NCBI GenBank assembly: GCA_977006965.1
Contig: OZ345367.1
Span: 1 to 64,000 of the forward strand
DNA from: Phymatolithon calcareum
Lineage: Eukaryota; Rhodophyta; Florideophyceae; Hapalidiales
Reading direction: 5' to 3'
DNA: 64,000 nucleotides
This document shows, piece by piece, positions 34,606 to 46,500 of this stretch; the first letter of the stretch is position 1; every line of letters starts with the position of its first letter. The translations under genes were made by a program, and so were the position numbers. Under the pieces are notes generated by a model, which worked only from the letters and a program-made list of their open reading frames with translations, did no database searches and had not been told where the DNA came from.

Positions 34606-36454
34606 ATGTCTTTCGAGGAGGACATGGACCTGGTTGACCAGCCCATTGCAGAAGGAGAAGACGATGAGCCGAGCACTCTCGATCATTCGAACGGTTCTGC
34701 AGCTGTGGCGATTAATCGTTTTCGTTTAGCTCTGACGGGAAGGCTGACTCGAATGGGAAGTTCGGTTTCGAGCGTGCATGAATCGTAGAAACAAATCGGT
34801 CCTAAAATAGATGCTATGGCGCAAGACATGTCAGAATGCCTCGGATTTGTCCGAGAGCTGGTGGACTTGCAAAAGGAATTCCTGGATAGAGCGAATCTGA
34901 AATGTATTCCTAGGATTCGAGTTCATGATCTTAAGAAAGCGGCGGCGTTTAATATGGCATCTCGGCAATTGCTGACGTTTTCCATCATTGCAACCGTACT
35001 GAGCTTCGTCCATTCTATGCCGAGTGTTCGTTTCTGGGTTTCTGACGGAATGTGGTCCAAGATGGCCCACTACGCAAGCGTTCTATCCGGGTCGCAAGGA
35101 TTTGCCGCGCTTCTCTTCTCAATGCGGAGTAATGATAAATCCCTTGCGAGCACCTCACCAGGGAAACTGTGGATGTTCATCGTCAGTAGCCATACTATCA
35201 TCCGCGAGGAGCACATTCCGGCGTGCGCCATCTTCAGCTACAGGAGACGGTATCTCAAGCGCAGTGACGTGTTCCGCTGCTGCGGGAACGGCCGCCACTG
35301 GCATTTTAGACAAACGTCCTGTGGAGCCTGACTGGCTCGCGAAGTTCAAGTCAGATACCGAGGTTGTATTAGCTGTCGTCGATTCAATGGACAGGTTTTG
35401 CGGACTCGCTAATGACGTTTCAGTGTCTTCCGGAACTTTGAATGCGGAATCTCGAACAGGAACTGCGAAGAGGCTCTCCAGGAAGAGAAAGACCCCTGAG
35501 ACTTAAGATGCTCTCGAAACCCTCCAGCGACGGGACATTTTGAGTCAAATCAGGTCATCCTGGCTTGAACCGATGAGCGATTGCCGACAAGTCAGGAAGC
35601 ACCTGTGCCTCAAGCTCACTTCCGTCTTGGACAAGATCGCGCGGCATAAGAGCATCGCTAAAGCTCGCGACAAAGGCTACGAAGTCATCCTGAATGACTA
35701 CGAGAGCTACACGGAGGAAGTCGAAGCAGATCAGCCCAATTTAGAGGGCTCGATATGGGACATCAAGGACGCGCACGTGGATCCCCTGGCGGCAAAGGAT
35801 CAGAGCAATACACAGATGAGGAGGGACTTAGAACGTAAGTTTCCGTCACTGCACTGCAAAATTGTGTACAAGCGCGAAATCCGTTCGGTTGGCGGCGGCA
35901 GTCCTCCAAGCGACGGGGAAAAGATTGGATCTGGGCGACGGGTCGAGTCGAAGACGGAGGAGATCAGTTTCCATGAACTAGGGCACGGTGTTCTGATGGA
36001 GGCTTTCTCAGCAGAGACAATGGAATCAAATCTTGCGGTGTCGGAGCTCTCTTTGAAGGCAGTGCACGTACTTGCCCTAGCGCTCCGAGGGCTAGTCGTG
36101 ACCGTTCTGAACTCTTATCGAGATAGGAGCTCTAATGAGCTGGTCTTGTCAGCGGCTGAGAAAGCCGCGTTTGGTTCAGATGTTACCCTGGATGATGAAT
36201 CGGGGCAAAAGTTTATGGTGATGCTAGAAAGGAGAGCTCCGAACTGGAAGCTCAGCGAATTTTACAGTAAATGCTATGCTTCCAAGTTTCAAACGACGGA
36301 CTTGGAGATGGCGCAAGAGAGTCGCCGTGCGGCACTGAGGGCAAGAGAAGGCGGAGCTAGCGTAGCGTCAACTGGCGCAGGGTCAGATGAAGCGCAAGAA
36401 CAAGCGCCAGTTTCAAGTTTGTCTTTGCTCGTACCGTGGACTCAGAAGAAGTAG
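34606..36454 (+). pseudogene. Unknown gene of about 615 codons, two stops and one frameshift
   Basis: The ATG at 34606 lies in a strong start context (GCCGCCATGTC). The frame reads MSFEEDMDLVDQPIAEGEDD, then a TAG at 34786-34788, and continues in phase (QDMSECLGFVRELVDLQKEF) to about 35290. There the coding potential moves to the adjacent frame (RPVEPDWLAKFKSDTEVVLA). That frame meets a TAA at 35504-35506 and goes on in phase to 36454, through an open 304-codon stretch (HELGHGVLMEAFSAETMESN). It ends in a low-complexity Ala/Glu/Gln tail. Protein-like composition persists through every break, so this is one recently disabled gene, or one with sequence errors. No domain recognised. It is convergent with the KDZ-like transposase and might be a second gene of that element. 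Confidence 0.6.
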
Positions 36455-36924
36455 GAGGTTAATAGTGGCTCGTGAAACTCTCGTGAGGTCCTGTTTTGTT
36501 GTTTGTTTTATTGTTTTGTTCTATGGATATGTGATGTGTAATTATTATGTACGGCGTTTTGGTCGAAACGTTGTTGAGTAGTTCGCGTTATGTCAGCGTA
36601 CGTCTTTTATTGTGGGAAGCGACAGAGTGTCTTCATGACGACTATTTTAAATTTTCGGAGGGTGCAACTTCGTCGATTGCAGGTCATCGGCGTTTATTAC
36701 TCTAGCTTGCTTCTGCGGGCAACCTTGATCGCTAAACGCGTCACATACGCGCTCAAGATAGTCTGAGTGGTCTCCCTCTCTCCATGTGATGGTGGAGACC
36801 ACCCAGTCATTTCGTTGTTGACTCTTGATTCGTCTAGTCTGGTTGTTCTCTTCCTGCCCATGTGGAGATAAAGAACAAAGGTTTTCGGGTACCATGTGCA
36901 CATGCTGGTCTAGGTGGCATCCAC

Positions 36925-39900
36925 CTACCAATTGGGAGACGGAGACCATCCAGTCATTGCCTTAGCTTCCCTTCGTTTCCATTCCCTTGCAAAATTAAGA
37001 AGTAGACTAGGGAATATGACAAGAGAAGTGGTTTCATCCACAACGAGGAGGATACCCCTTTGCTTTGCCTCGCAGATAGAAAGTTCCAGTGGCTTGAAGT
37101 ACGGAGCTCGCTCCATGAGAGATCTGCGCTCTTCGTGGAGCAGGATAGCAGATTGTAGGATTACAATCATACAGTATGGCAGCTTTCTGCAAAGTGTGTA
37201 GATCAACTTGCGTGAAAGACAAGGAATTGCCAATGTGAAATCTTGCATTACGGCTGTCAAATCCGTCTTCTGATTGCACGGAAACAGAACGATGGAATGG
37301 TCGTAGAGCTGCCCACACCTCTTGATCTTCCTCGGATACCTGTAGCCTTACAAATACGACAACTGCCCACATAGACGGTCCCCCGCGCTCACCAGTCATC
37401 TCTTGGTCCACATCTCGTCGGTGGACAATGAAAGGAATGTGAAAACTCTGCTGCTGAGGTCGATACGTGACTATTTCTACTGCGCTGCCCGCAGTTATTG
37501 ACAGCAGAGTTATGCTATTGTTAGCAGTTGCGCGTACGCTATCGGCCATGTCAAAGGAAGCGGACATAGTTTCTGATCCGAGCAATCCGGCTCTTCGAAG
37601 TGCCTTATCAAAATGCAAACGGAAGCCTTGTGTTGGTCTCTGACATTCACGAAAAAACCCAAGTTTCCTTCCAGAACCCAAGAGCACGCCACATTGGAAG
37701 ACAATGCAGCACGTGGTGAAATTATGGACTTACGTTCGGCTTCGAGTAGGGCTGGAACACAACAGGACGGACCAAATGCTCTCCAGACTTGCATAAGATA
37801 AGGACCTGGGGCACGGGTGCACGTCTGTACAGCAGCTTCGCGACCTGAAAGTAAACGGAAACATCCCAAAATTGATCGAGAATCACCATTCAGCGCGTCT
37901 CCGGCCTGCATCGTTAGCCGAGCCTGCCAGTCATTAAAGATAGCACTGTTCAACGATTGAATTTGTACGTCCTTTTTATTACTCTGCTGTATGGCACGTT
38001 TCAAACTCTGGTGAGCCTTCTCTAAAAATAACTCACCAACTCTTGACACATGGCCCACCATGGGAACAGTTGAGTATGCAAGCTCGAGTAGTCTATGAAC
38101 GTTCGGCTTGTCTACGCATTTCCGCGCAATAAGGCACTGCATGCGCTGTCTGGATAGCCGTGTTTTCCTCGATCTTGAACATGAGGTTGATTCGAACTCT
38201 AAAACATCCTCGTCGTTCATGGAGCAAATGTCTCGAAGCCGAAGAATGTGATCCCGCACCATTTTCTGTATTCCACTGACAAGTCGCATGCCACTGTCGT
38301 AGCTGAATGTAGCCAGAACTGAAGGCAAATCTTTTCCACGTGATGGTATTCTCCACAATGCAGCCATTAGCCTTGATGCAGAACCAACGATAGAAATAGC
38401 CTCTACGCATTGTGGCGCTGGTGTATGCCGATTGTCAGCGGAGAGCTCCATCGCTTCGCATCCCTTCTTGAACCCAAATTCGGCAACGACTGCCAGGGCG
38501 TACAATTCAGTCATTGACATTGAGTACAATACCATCTTCTCTTGGTCAAAAAGCCGATTTTGTACTGGAAGTTGACATTCTTGTAAGAATCCCAGCATGT
38601 AAGACTCGCAAGACTGCCGATAACCTTTAGGTGGTAGGAGCTTGAAAGCCATGTTTACGCAATCTCTGAGGTGCCCTGTTAGCAGGTGGTCTGGTGCTAC
38701 AAAACAGGATTTGTAGGGATCCAAACACCCGGGAAGTAACCGCAATCTATCAGAGTTTTTAGGAATCAGTGGTTGGGCTGCCAGCATTGCTTCACGCAAA
38801 GAATGCAAATGTAGTTCATCACATCTTGGGTCGTGTTTATACCCAGAAGTCTACAAGATTCATTCCCTGCTTTGCAGTCGCGAACAGCTAAGTGCTGGTA
38901 GTACCCGCACCCGGATGCACTGCCCAAAGCACTATGCTCCAGTGCCGTGTATCTACTTCCAAGTAAACCGTCGCATCACCTTGTGAACTTGCACAAATGA
39001 CAGCACGCGTTAGCTGTATGGCCAAGTGTATCCAGTGAGGCGTTTAGCGCGGGTATGTCACCGAGGCATCGGACGAGATCAAGGAAAATCCTTCTTCGAG
39101 TTCCATTCGCGTCGACATCGACGAAACCTTCTGTCATACCCTTCAGAATATCATCTTGAATACGTTTAAAAACTGTCCAGCTTTTGACATCGTTATATGA
39201 TGTACTCTTCGCCGTACTCTAGACGACCCACGCTAGTGATCGGTTGGAACTGTTGAGGACCTCGTGGACCTTCATGTGGAATGAAGAGCGTGCAAGTGGA
39301 GAGCCCGCGGTAGAGCACTGGGTGAGAGATTGCGATAGGAGAGCATATCTCCTCTGGTTTCCTGCCGTCTCGTAGCTCAAACTGGCCAGGATTTGGTGAC
39401 TGGTGTGTATCACTTGCCTGTCCTTGCGCACGACCCTCGATGGTCAAATCTCCTGAAATCCAGAAGACGTGACGCCCCCGCTCTTCATTTTCAGCCCAAA
39501 AGCGGTGCGCGATGACCAGAGGGGACGCTCAATTACATTCTACGCGTGCAGTAGACTCAGCAGTGCCTGTCCGAAATGGCCGCAGAAGACAAAATATATC
39601 TCCGGGTTTGATAGCAGGCTTTTCCCATTGCGCCCATGCTTGCTCCATCTGATCTCTGCGCTCTCGTATTGCCTCCTTGCGTTGCCGCGTCGCCTCAGAC
39701 CTCTCCGCCGACAGCTTTCTCCTCTTGCGGCGAGCGCCGCGGTCGACGCTGAAGTCATCATCCTCTTCTTCCCCATCGCTTTCTACCGGAACATTGGGAA
39801 CTTCTACAGTGACCGCGTCAGACGGAGATCTGTAAGAACAGAACGCGAGAATTTCAGCAAGATGATGATCTCGAATATCTGCATCACTAGCGAAAGCTGC

Positions 39901-41133
39901 ATGTGGTAATCCACTTCCGTACCTTGACGTGTGGTGAACAGTCCATACGGCTGTGATTGTTCCACGAAGACGAGCATATCCCTCATCATTCACCCCCGCG
40001 CTAAACTCAGAACGTATTCCAGGCGATAGATCCGGGAGGCCCAATAGACACACTTCAATGACATCACCGGGCTCTGCATACGAACATCCCATTCCTCCCT
40101 CTCTCCATCTATCAGTGTCCACGCTGATCGAACGTGGAAGACCAAAAACGTATTCCCTTGCAACAGCAACAGGCCATATGTCAACGCATTCCTCAGCTGC
40201 AATAGAAGGCGCACATTTTCCTCCTGCGATTCCGTTGGCCGTTAATGTCGTGTCTTTCATGACTGGACCAGTTGCTACATCTGACGGTGCGTACTCGCTC
40301 GGGAGAACGGTGCGTACTTGTATCTGAGGCGTTCCGTACGCAGAAAACTTAATCGCCCGCGCTCCAGCCTTCGATGTGTCTACATCCTCGATGCTGTCGC
40401 AGCTCCTAACAGCAAGAGATTTGAAGAGGACGGATTTAAACTTAGTGAAGAGTGTGGTGTAGTGTGGAAGACAGGATATGGACTCCTTTTCCAATTTTAG
40501 TTCTTCGTCATTCGCAATGAACTTTCCCCAAGATCCTGACCCAACAGCGCGCAAACGACGAAATGCGTCTGAAATCATCCGCATGGCTTGATACTGGAAC
40601 TTCGTAAGCTTCTGTGAGCCCGTTGTCATCAGCAGACCCCACAGAACTCTCCAGTTCGCAATCTTCAACTGCATATCACCGCTTGTCATGCTACGAGCAT
40701 CAACATCCTCCGCGCCCAGCATTTCGATAGTTACTGAGTTGTCCATGGGATGATTTGCCGAGTTGATTTCAAGCTCACTGCTCTCAACAGGCTCGTCCAA
40801 GAATTCTTCTTCTTCCACACTAGTAACTGCGTCAACCCCATATTGTCCTTCAATGACTGCGTGCTCTAGAGAATCCTCCAGGTCTTCATTTATCGACAAG
40901 TCGCAATCACGGTTCGTAAGGTTCTGCCCCAGAAGCAGCGGGCTATGGTTTCGCACCTGCTCTACCGTCCTACTGGGCTCAATCCCACGCTGTGCTATTG
41001 CACTCTTCACTTGATTTACAGGGCATGGATCTTGGAACCTGAACCGGCTTCTGCGCTTTCTTGGACCTTTCTCTATGATTCGCTCCTGGCGATTGACCAC
41101 AGTGTTCACCAGCGCACAGACAGAGGAGTGCAC
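36925..41133 (-). pseudogene. KDZ/Plavaka-like DNA transposase, broken
   Basis: The N-terminal frame (41133-39529, 534 codons, no ATG) has an acidic region, then QYQAMRMISDAFRRLRAVGS, LPHYTTLFTKFKSVLFKSLA, and a basic tail. The next frame (39447-39193) shifts at about 39195 into DDILKGMTEGFVDVDANG and LVRCLGDIPALNASLDTLGH, followed by the Cys pair CHLC (38990-39004). This D-x-P-A...G-H...C-x-x-C block is typical of KDZ and related fungal and algal transposases. Stops follow near 38985, then frame 38808-37510 has VAPDHLLTGHLRDCVNM and GELFLEKAHQSLKRAIQQSN, matching the family's D-H-L-L-x-G and E...H...K-R...N blocks. A further shift near 37620 leads to the C-terminal part (to 37034 or 36925). 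At least three breaks. Confidence 0.55.
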
Positions 41134-41748
41134 AGACAGCAGATCGATAGGAGTCTACCAAGCATCGATCGGAGGTTCAAAAACACTGATGGGAGGGCCT
41201 GAGACGAAGCTGTGAATCTGTTCAAAGGCAGTTTCCGGTAGCAGTGGTGGTGGCTGCAAGATCTATTTTATGTCTTGATAATCAGATCTGACCGCCGGTG
41301 AGATTTATGCGTGCACACGAGATGACCATTGCATTGGCATACGTTTTCCCTCGACTATTTCATACATTCATTCCTCGCAGCTACTTCAAGAAAAACTCGA
41401 CATAGTTCAAGCTAGAAACCTCTGCAAGAGATCGAATTTTCATTGCGGTTCTCTTTATTTTCAAAACCGCCCTTCCCCGGCGTTCAAACCTCTATTACCC
41501 CAGCTTTCTATCCAACTAATCTCAATTTCCTGGCAGTACTGAAAATCACGCCCAAGGCCTGCTTTGGGCGCATAGGCCTACGCTCACTAATTGCCCATGT
41601 CCATCATCGCGCCTCTTCCATCTGCAGATGTGTCTGATCGATCTTCAGTTTCCCCTTCGCTATCCTGCCATTTCTAAGCCACTCAGGCTTTCGTACGCTA
41701 GCGCGCATGCTGTTTATCTTCCGATAAGTTATACCTCCATCTCCGGAA

Positions 41749-42723
41749 ATGGTACGACCGAGGCAAATCGCTCCGCGTGTGCAACATGGCCGTCTTCCTC
41801 TAGAAGGTTCGCGTATACCGGTACATTCTGAGTCTCAGCAATTTCGGATGACCTGGGCTGAAGATTTTGAGGAACTCCGGCGTGCTCATGCGGATCTTGC
41901 GGTACAGGTGTCCTTACTGACAAGGCGACAAAATGCAGAAGAGGATCGCGCGGTGGCGTATGCCATGCGGAATTCAGCGCTTCACAACTCGTCTACTGTC
42001 CAGCGATGCCTGCTGTTCGCCCGTGTGCGCGCATTGTTTATTCTTCGGACTGGTAGCCTTGAACTCGGACACAGGCCTACAGATCTTGTCGCTGCTAATA
42101 CAGTCGTACAATTTCTTCTAAAATCGCAACCTTCAGACTGCAGCCTTAACGAGTTTTGCTTGCTTGTTTCTAAGTTGCAGAACCAAAGCTCGATTTCTTG
42201 CCGATTTCTGCCGTCCTCGTTTTACTCCTCGTACCCTAGTGTGGCGAGGACCTCGAGACTATCCATACTGTTCAATTCTTACAAGGACATCTGCGATGCC
42301 CTGCAAATTGATGCATACGCGAGAGAGGTAGGAGTATACAAGGAGAGGCGTGATACATCGCGTTCGCTACGGGCAGTACAAGTACTTGGCGTACAAGTTG
42401 TGACCACTGAAGATAGAAAAGTTCTACTTGGACACAGTCGTGTCCCGGGTCCATACACTGCTACCTTTCTACAGCAAGCACCTCCAAGGTGGACCCAGCA
42501 CGCATGGGATTCAGGCTTTGTTTTCAAGTTTGGAAATTCTTCCACGATTATTCCATCCAGGGATGTTAACCGTACAATAAAGCCCTCTCAAGGTTATGGA
42601 GGTACTGACTTCAATGCGACACCACCTCTTGGCAATCAGTTCGGAATCTTTTGGGAGAGGCTGAAAGGAACCCCAGCTACTGCACAAGGTCCAGAAAATG
42701 TTCCAGGCCTCTTGCGTTCCTAA
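41749..42723 (+). CDS. Hypothetical 324-aa protein
   Basis: A single-exon ORF from ATG 41749 to TAA 42721-42723. Residues about 35-70 are helix-forming and acidic/basic (TWAEDFEELRRAHADLAVQV). The middle is rich in Ser/Leu, and the C-terminal third is Gly/Pro/Thr-rich (SQGYGGTDFNATPPLGNQFG). There are no membrane spans or signal peptide. I recognise no domain. It lies between the KDZ-like transposon (divergent, about 0.6 kb upstream) and the NLR-type gene (convergent, 0.8 kb downstream). An open length of 324 codons in roughly 47% GC DNA is unlikely by chance, but expression is unproven. It may belong to the transposon. Confidence 0.5.
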   Translation: MVRPRQIAPRVQHGRLPLEGSRIPVHSESQQFRMTWAEDFEELRRAHADLAVQVSLLTRRQNAEEDRAVAYAMRNSALHNSSTVQRCLLFARVRALFILRTGSLELGHRPTDLVAANTVVQFLLKSQPSDCSLNEFCLLVSKLQNQSSISCRFLPSSFYSSYPSVARTSRLSILFNSYKDICDALQIDAYAREVGVYKERRDTSRSLRAVQVLGVQVVTTEDRKVLLGHSRVPGPYTATFLQQAPPRWTQHAWDSGFVFKFGNSSTIIPSRDVNRTIKPSQGYGGTDFNATPPLGNQFGIFWERLKGTPATAQGPENVPGLLRS

Positions 42724-43531
42724 TTTCCAGCAGTCATTCTCCCCACGCATCGATTAACGAGCTCAGCACAGTCAATTTTCAATTCGCGATATCGAGATCG
42801 TTACCCGAAGGAACACATGACCCACAGTTTACCTGAATAAATAGCACAGACATAAACCTAATCTTGACTTTATCATCGATACGAACTAATCACTAATCTA
42901 ACCGCGGACATATAGCGTTTTCAAAACACGTTCGTGACACGCGAGTAAATGCGCGCTATGCCTGTCCCGGTTACAATCGCAACTAGGTTCAGCTAGTCCG
43001 GCAATCGGCAGAGACAAAGCGGTTCCCGGACTGAGCAAAACATAAAGCCAATGCAAGAAATGGCCCTGTTGCCGTCTGTGAATCACGGAACGATAGCTAT
43101 CGCTCCTCTAAAACTTCGCCCTTGATCGCGGGAAGAGGTAATGAGCTCCGGCACGCGATCGACTTTACGTGTCAGTGATCAAGCGTGAACTGCAAAGTCC
43201 ACGAAACTGCATTTCGCCTTGCATTTGACCGCCGCGTGAGGCGGCCAACGCGGCAGTTAGTACAGCTCCGACCCAATTTTCTCAATCTTGGTTCAATCTC
43301 GACATATGATGCCTAATTTGCCTGTCATGCAGGTTCGAACCGCAATCAATGACGGAAAAAAGGATCATACTAAAAATGGCCCTTCAAACTAACAACAATG
43401 ACGCAAAAAACCAACTTCAGAACAATTTCGCTCCTCCAGTGGTTTGCACTACGCAGTATGATGGGGGAAACAGAGTTGCTGCATTTCCATTCTTTGGAAG
43501 ACATGGGCCCTTCAGCATTTACTTGTTGGTC
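42724..43531. other. Intergenic DNA between convergent genes
   Basis: No gene recognised. A GC-rich stretch at 43230-43255 can form a small hairpin (CCGCC/GGCGG). The word GGTTCGAACC near 43331 resembles a tRNA T-loop but has no cloverleaf around it. Confidence 0.5.
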
Positions 43532-46500
43532 TCACATTTTCAAATTACATATAGCTACTGCACCACTGTGCAGTCCTGCGACAAACAAACTCTTCATTTC
43601 ATTATAACTCCACGAGTAAACAGGAGAAGGCAGAGTCAGGAGAAATGTGTCGTCAATTGGTATATTCGAATACACAGAGAGATGTCGGCAGTACACTTTT
43701 GTCGTATATGGAGAAAAAGATGCGGGCCAAAGGTGCGGTGTCTCTTGTCCACAACTGCGAATGACATTTTCCGCCTCCTCGCGTGTCATTTCAAGTCTGG
43801 TTTCGCTGTCATATTTGGTAGAAAATTCACTTTCAGATTCGATCAGTCGTGTCGATTGAAAAACGATTGTTTGGTTCGCGCGATTCCAAATGATGACTGA
43901 ACCAGTGGAGTCTTGAGACACGACGTAGGATCCGTCACCGCTTTCAGAGACCGCCATAACTTTTCTTGTGTGCCCCAGCAGAGCATCTCCAATCAAAAAC
44001 CCTGATTTGGCGTCCCATATGCGAACAGTTTTGTCGCCGGATCCCGAGAGAATCCGCTGACCATCCGAGCTGAACGACACACAATACACGAATCCTGCGT
44101 GTCCCTCCAGAGGGGCCCCAGTTTGATTTGACGTCTCTGCTTCCCAGCGGCGAACTGTTCTGTCGTCTGATCCGGAGACTAAATGGCGCCTGTCAAGACT
44201 GAACGAAACGCAATTCACGTCATCGGTATGCCCTTCCATTGGACGACCAATCTGCTTACCGGTACACGAGTCCCACAAACGTACTGTTCCATCCCTCGAC
44301 CCAGACGCAACTCGAAGTCCGTCATGGCTTATCGCAACGGCCAGTACAATTGCAGAGTGTCCATATTCCCGTTCAGTCGCTTTCACTTCCACACGCGTGT
44401 CGCAAATCCGAATATTACCATCGGTAGACCCGGAAACACTTCTTTCCCCGTCGGGAGTAAAGGCAACATTTGTCACATCGCTGAGCATATCTGAAGACGT
44501 CCAGATATTTCTTCCAGTGTTCCCGTCCCACAAACGAACAGTATGATCAAACGATCCGGACGCAATTAGATTTTGCTGTCCGACTGGACTGAACGTGACA
44601 CATGTTACACAATTTGTGTGTCCTTGAAATGGTTCACCGACACAAGTCCACATTGTAGTGTCCCACACGCGAATTGTTTGGTCCCATGACCCTGTAGCCA
44701 ACAGCTTGTCGCTCGCACTGAATGCAACAGAACGAATCATGTTTTCGTGCGCGTTTGAATCTTCGAAGAGAGTACAACCGGTGCCATAGTTCAGAACTTT
44801 GAGCGTTCCATCGCGCAGTCCGATTGCAACGAATTGGTCGTTGTTAGAAACAGAGACACAATACACATCGGTTTTCTGAAGGAATTCTCTGGTTTGCGTG
44901 CCTGTGTTCGCGTCCCAAATCCTCAAAGTGCAATCACGAGAGGACGAGAATATCTTCGAACCGTCGCTGCATACAGCAACACCGGTTACACGCTCGTTGT
45001 GCCCTTCGAGAACATGCGCTGGCGACTCGGATTTCTCCCATTCCCAGACAGCGACCGAATTGTCCCGCGACCCTGACACAATTCTTTTTGATACACCGGC
45101 AAATGTCACGCAGGTTACACCTGCCGAGTGTGTTGTCAAACGCTTCAATATATCGCCGGTCGATGCATCTGCAACAACAACATCATTCCCTGCTCCTGCT
45201 GCGATAAAGAGACCGCAAGGAGAGCAATCAACTGTTTCGCATTTGTCTCTGACCGGAATCTCCATTGTTTGCGCGCTGCGCGGGTCAGGGAAAAACGGGG
45301 TAACAGGTACCAGGTACGGCACTGGTGTGTGCGCTTCGACGCTCTTCAAATAGGATCTCACAACTGCGCTGTCCGTCCTTAAAATAAAGAGGCGCCCATA
45401 CACTTGTAACAAAAACGATCTCTTTCCCTCCGATACTCTTCCCCACGACACTTGTATCGCCTTCCATATCAACTCAAATTCCCGACTGACTCTAAGTGGA
45501 AAAACATCTCCACCAAGAGTCACCAAATACTCAAAGTCTGATTTGAGTGACAAGATGCCACCGATGGCGAATCGAACATGCGTCCATCGCGCATCCAAAA
45601 GAAGAGCGGCAAGTTCGACACATATATTTGCAGACACTAAGTGTCTTGCAAGATTCAGATGAATATACCCATCGTTGGGGACGGACCACCATGGCCTTGG
45701 TGTATGCGTCAGCAGCGCATGCTCAAAGGAGTCGCCTTTCTCATCCGACAATGAATCCTCAACTGCAGGCGGCACTTCTTCCAGATATCCCTGTAATAGC
45801 CGTACATGCCATAGCACGCTGGTCTTCATAATCTCAGCTTGTCCCTTGCAAAAGTCCAACTGTAGATCATGAAGCATGAGGCCGCCTTCTTTCGTCTGTT
45901 GTTGTGCATTCTGCCGAAATGTGAGCTTACAAAGACTCAACCCGCTGAAAAGGCGTACGACAGCCAAGGCAAAATTGTCATCAACTTTCCACAGCCGACA
46001 AAGAACGGAAATCGGCACCCAGGCCTGGTTTCTCAGCACGCAAAGGCTTGTGTAAAAATCCGCGATCGAGTGGTCGATGAAAAGAGAATCTACTGCATTC
46101 AGTTTCACGTATTCACTTTCAAGAATTTTCAGGCTCAGGGCGATTCCAGCATTCAGGCTCGCGCCACCGAGGACCTTCTTCTCACCAATTTCGAGTCTTT
46201 GTTTCTTCAGCTGCGAAGCGTAAACATCACATGCACCTTCGAAATCCTCTTTTTCTTTTGCCAGGAACGCAACCGTGCTGCCGGTGACTGCCAGTGCTAT
46301 CGGTAGCCCAGCACAAATTGTGAGGATCGTCACTATACTCTTTCTCAGGTCGCCGGTAGGCTCTCGCGGCGCTTTCTTTGTCGCATCTCGTGTTGCATGC
46401 ATCATGAATATGCTCAGAGACACGGGTCCGAGTGGGGCTCTTGGGGCAAAGTCGACCGTTTGTCCAGAAGCGTCCGCAATGGCTGTACTTCGAGTGGTTA

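Noticed and set aside
43320-43350. tRNA gene suggested by GGTTCGAACC
   Set aside because: T-stem does not pair and there is no anticodon or acceptor arm.
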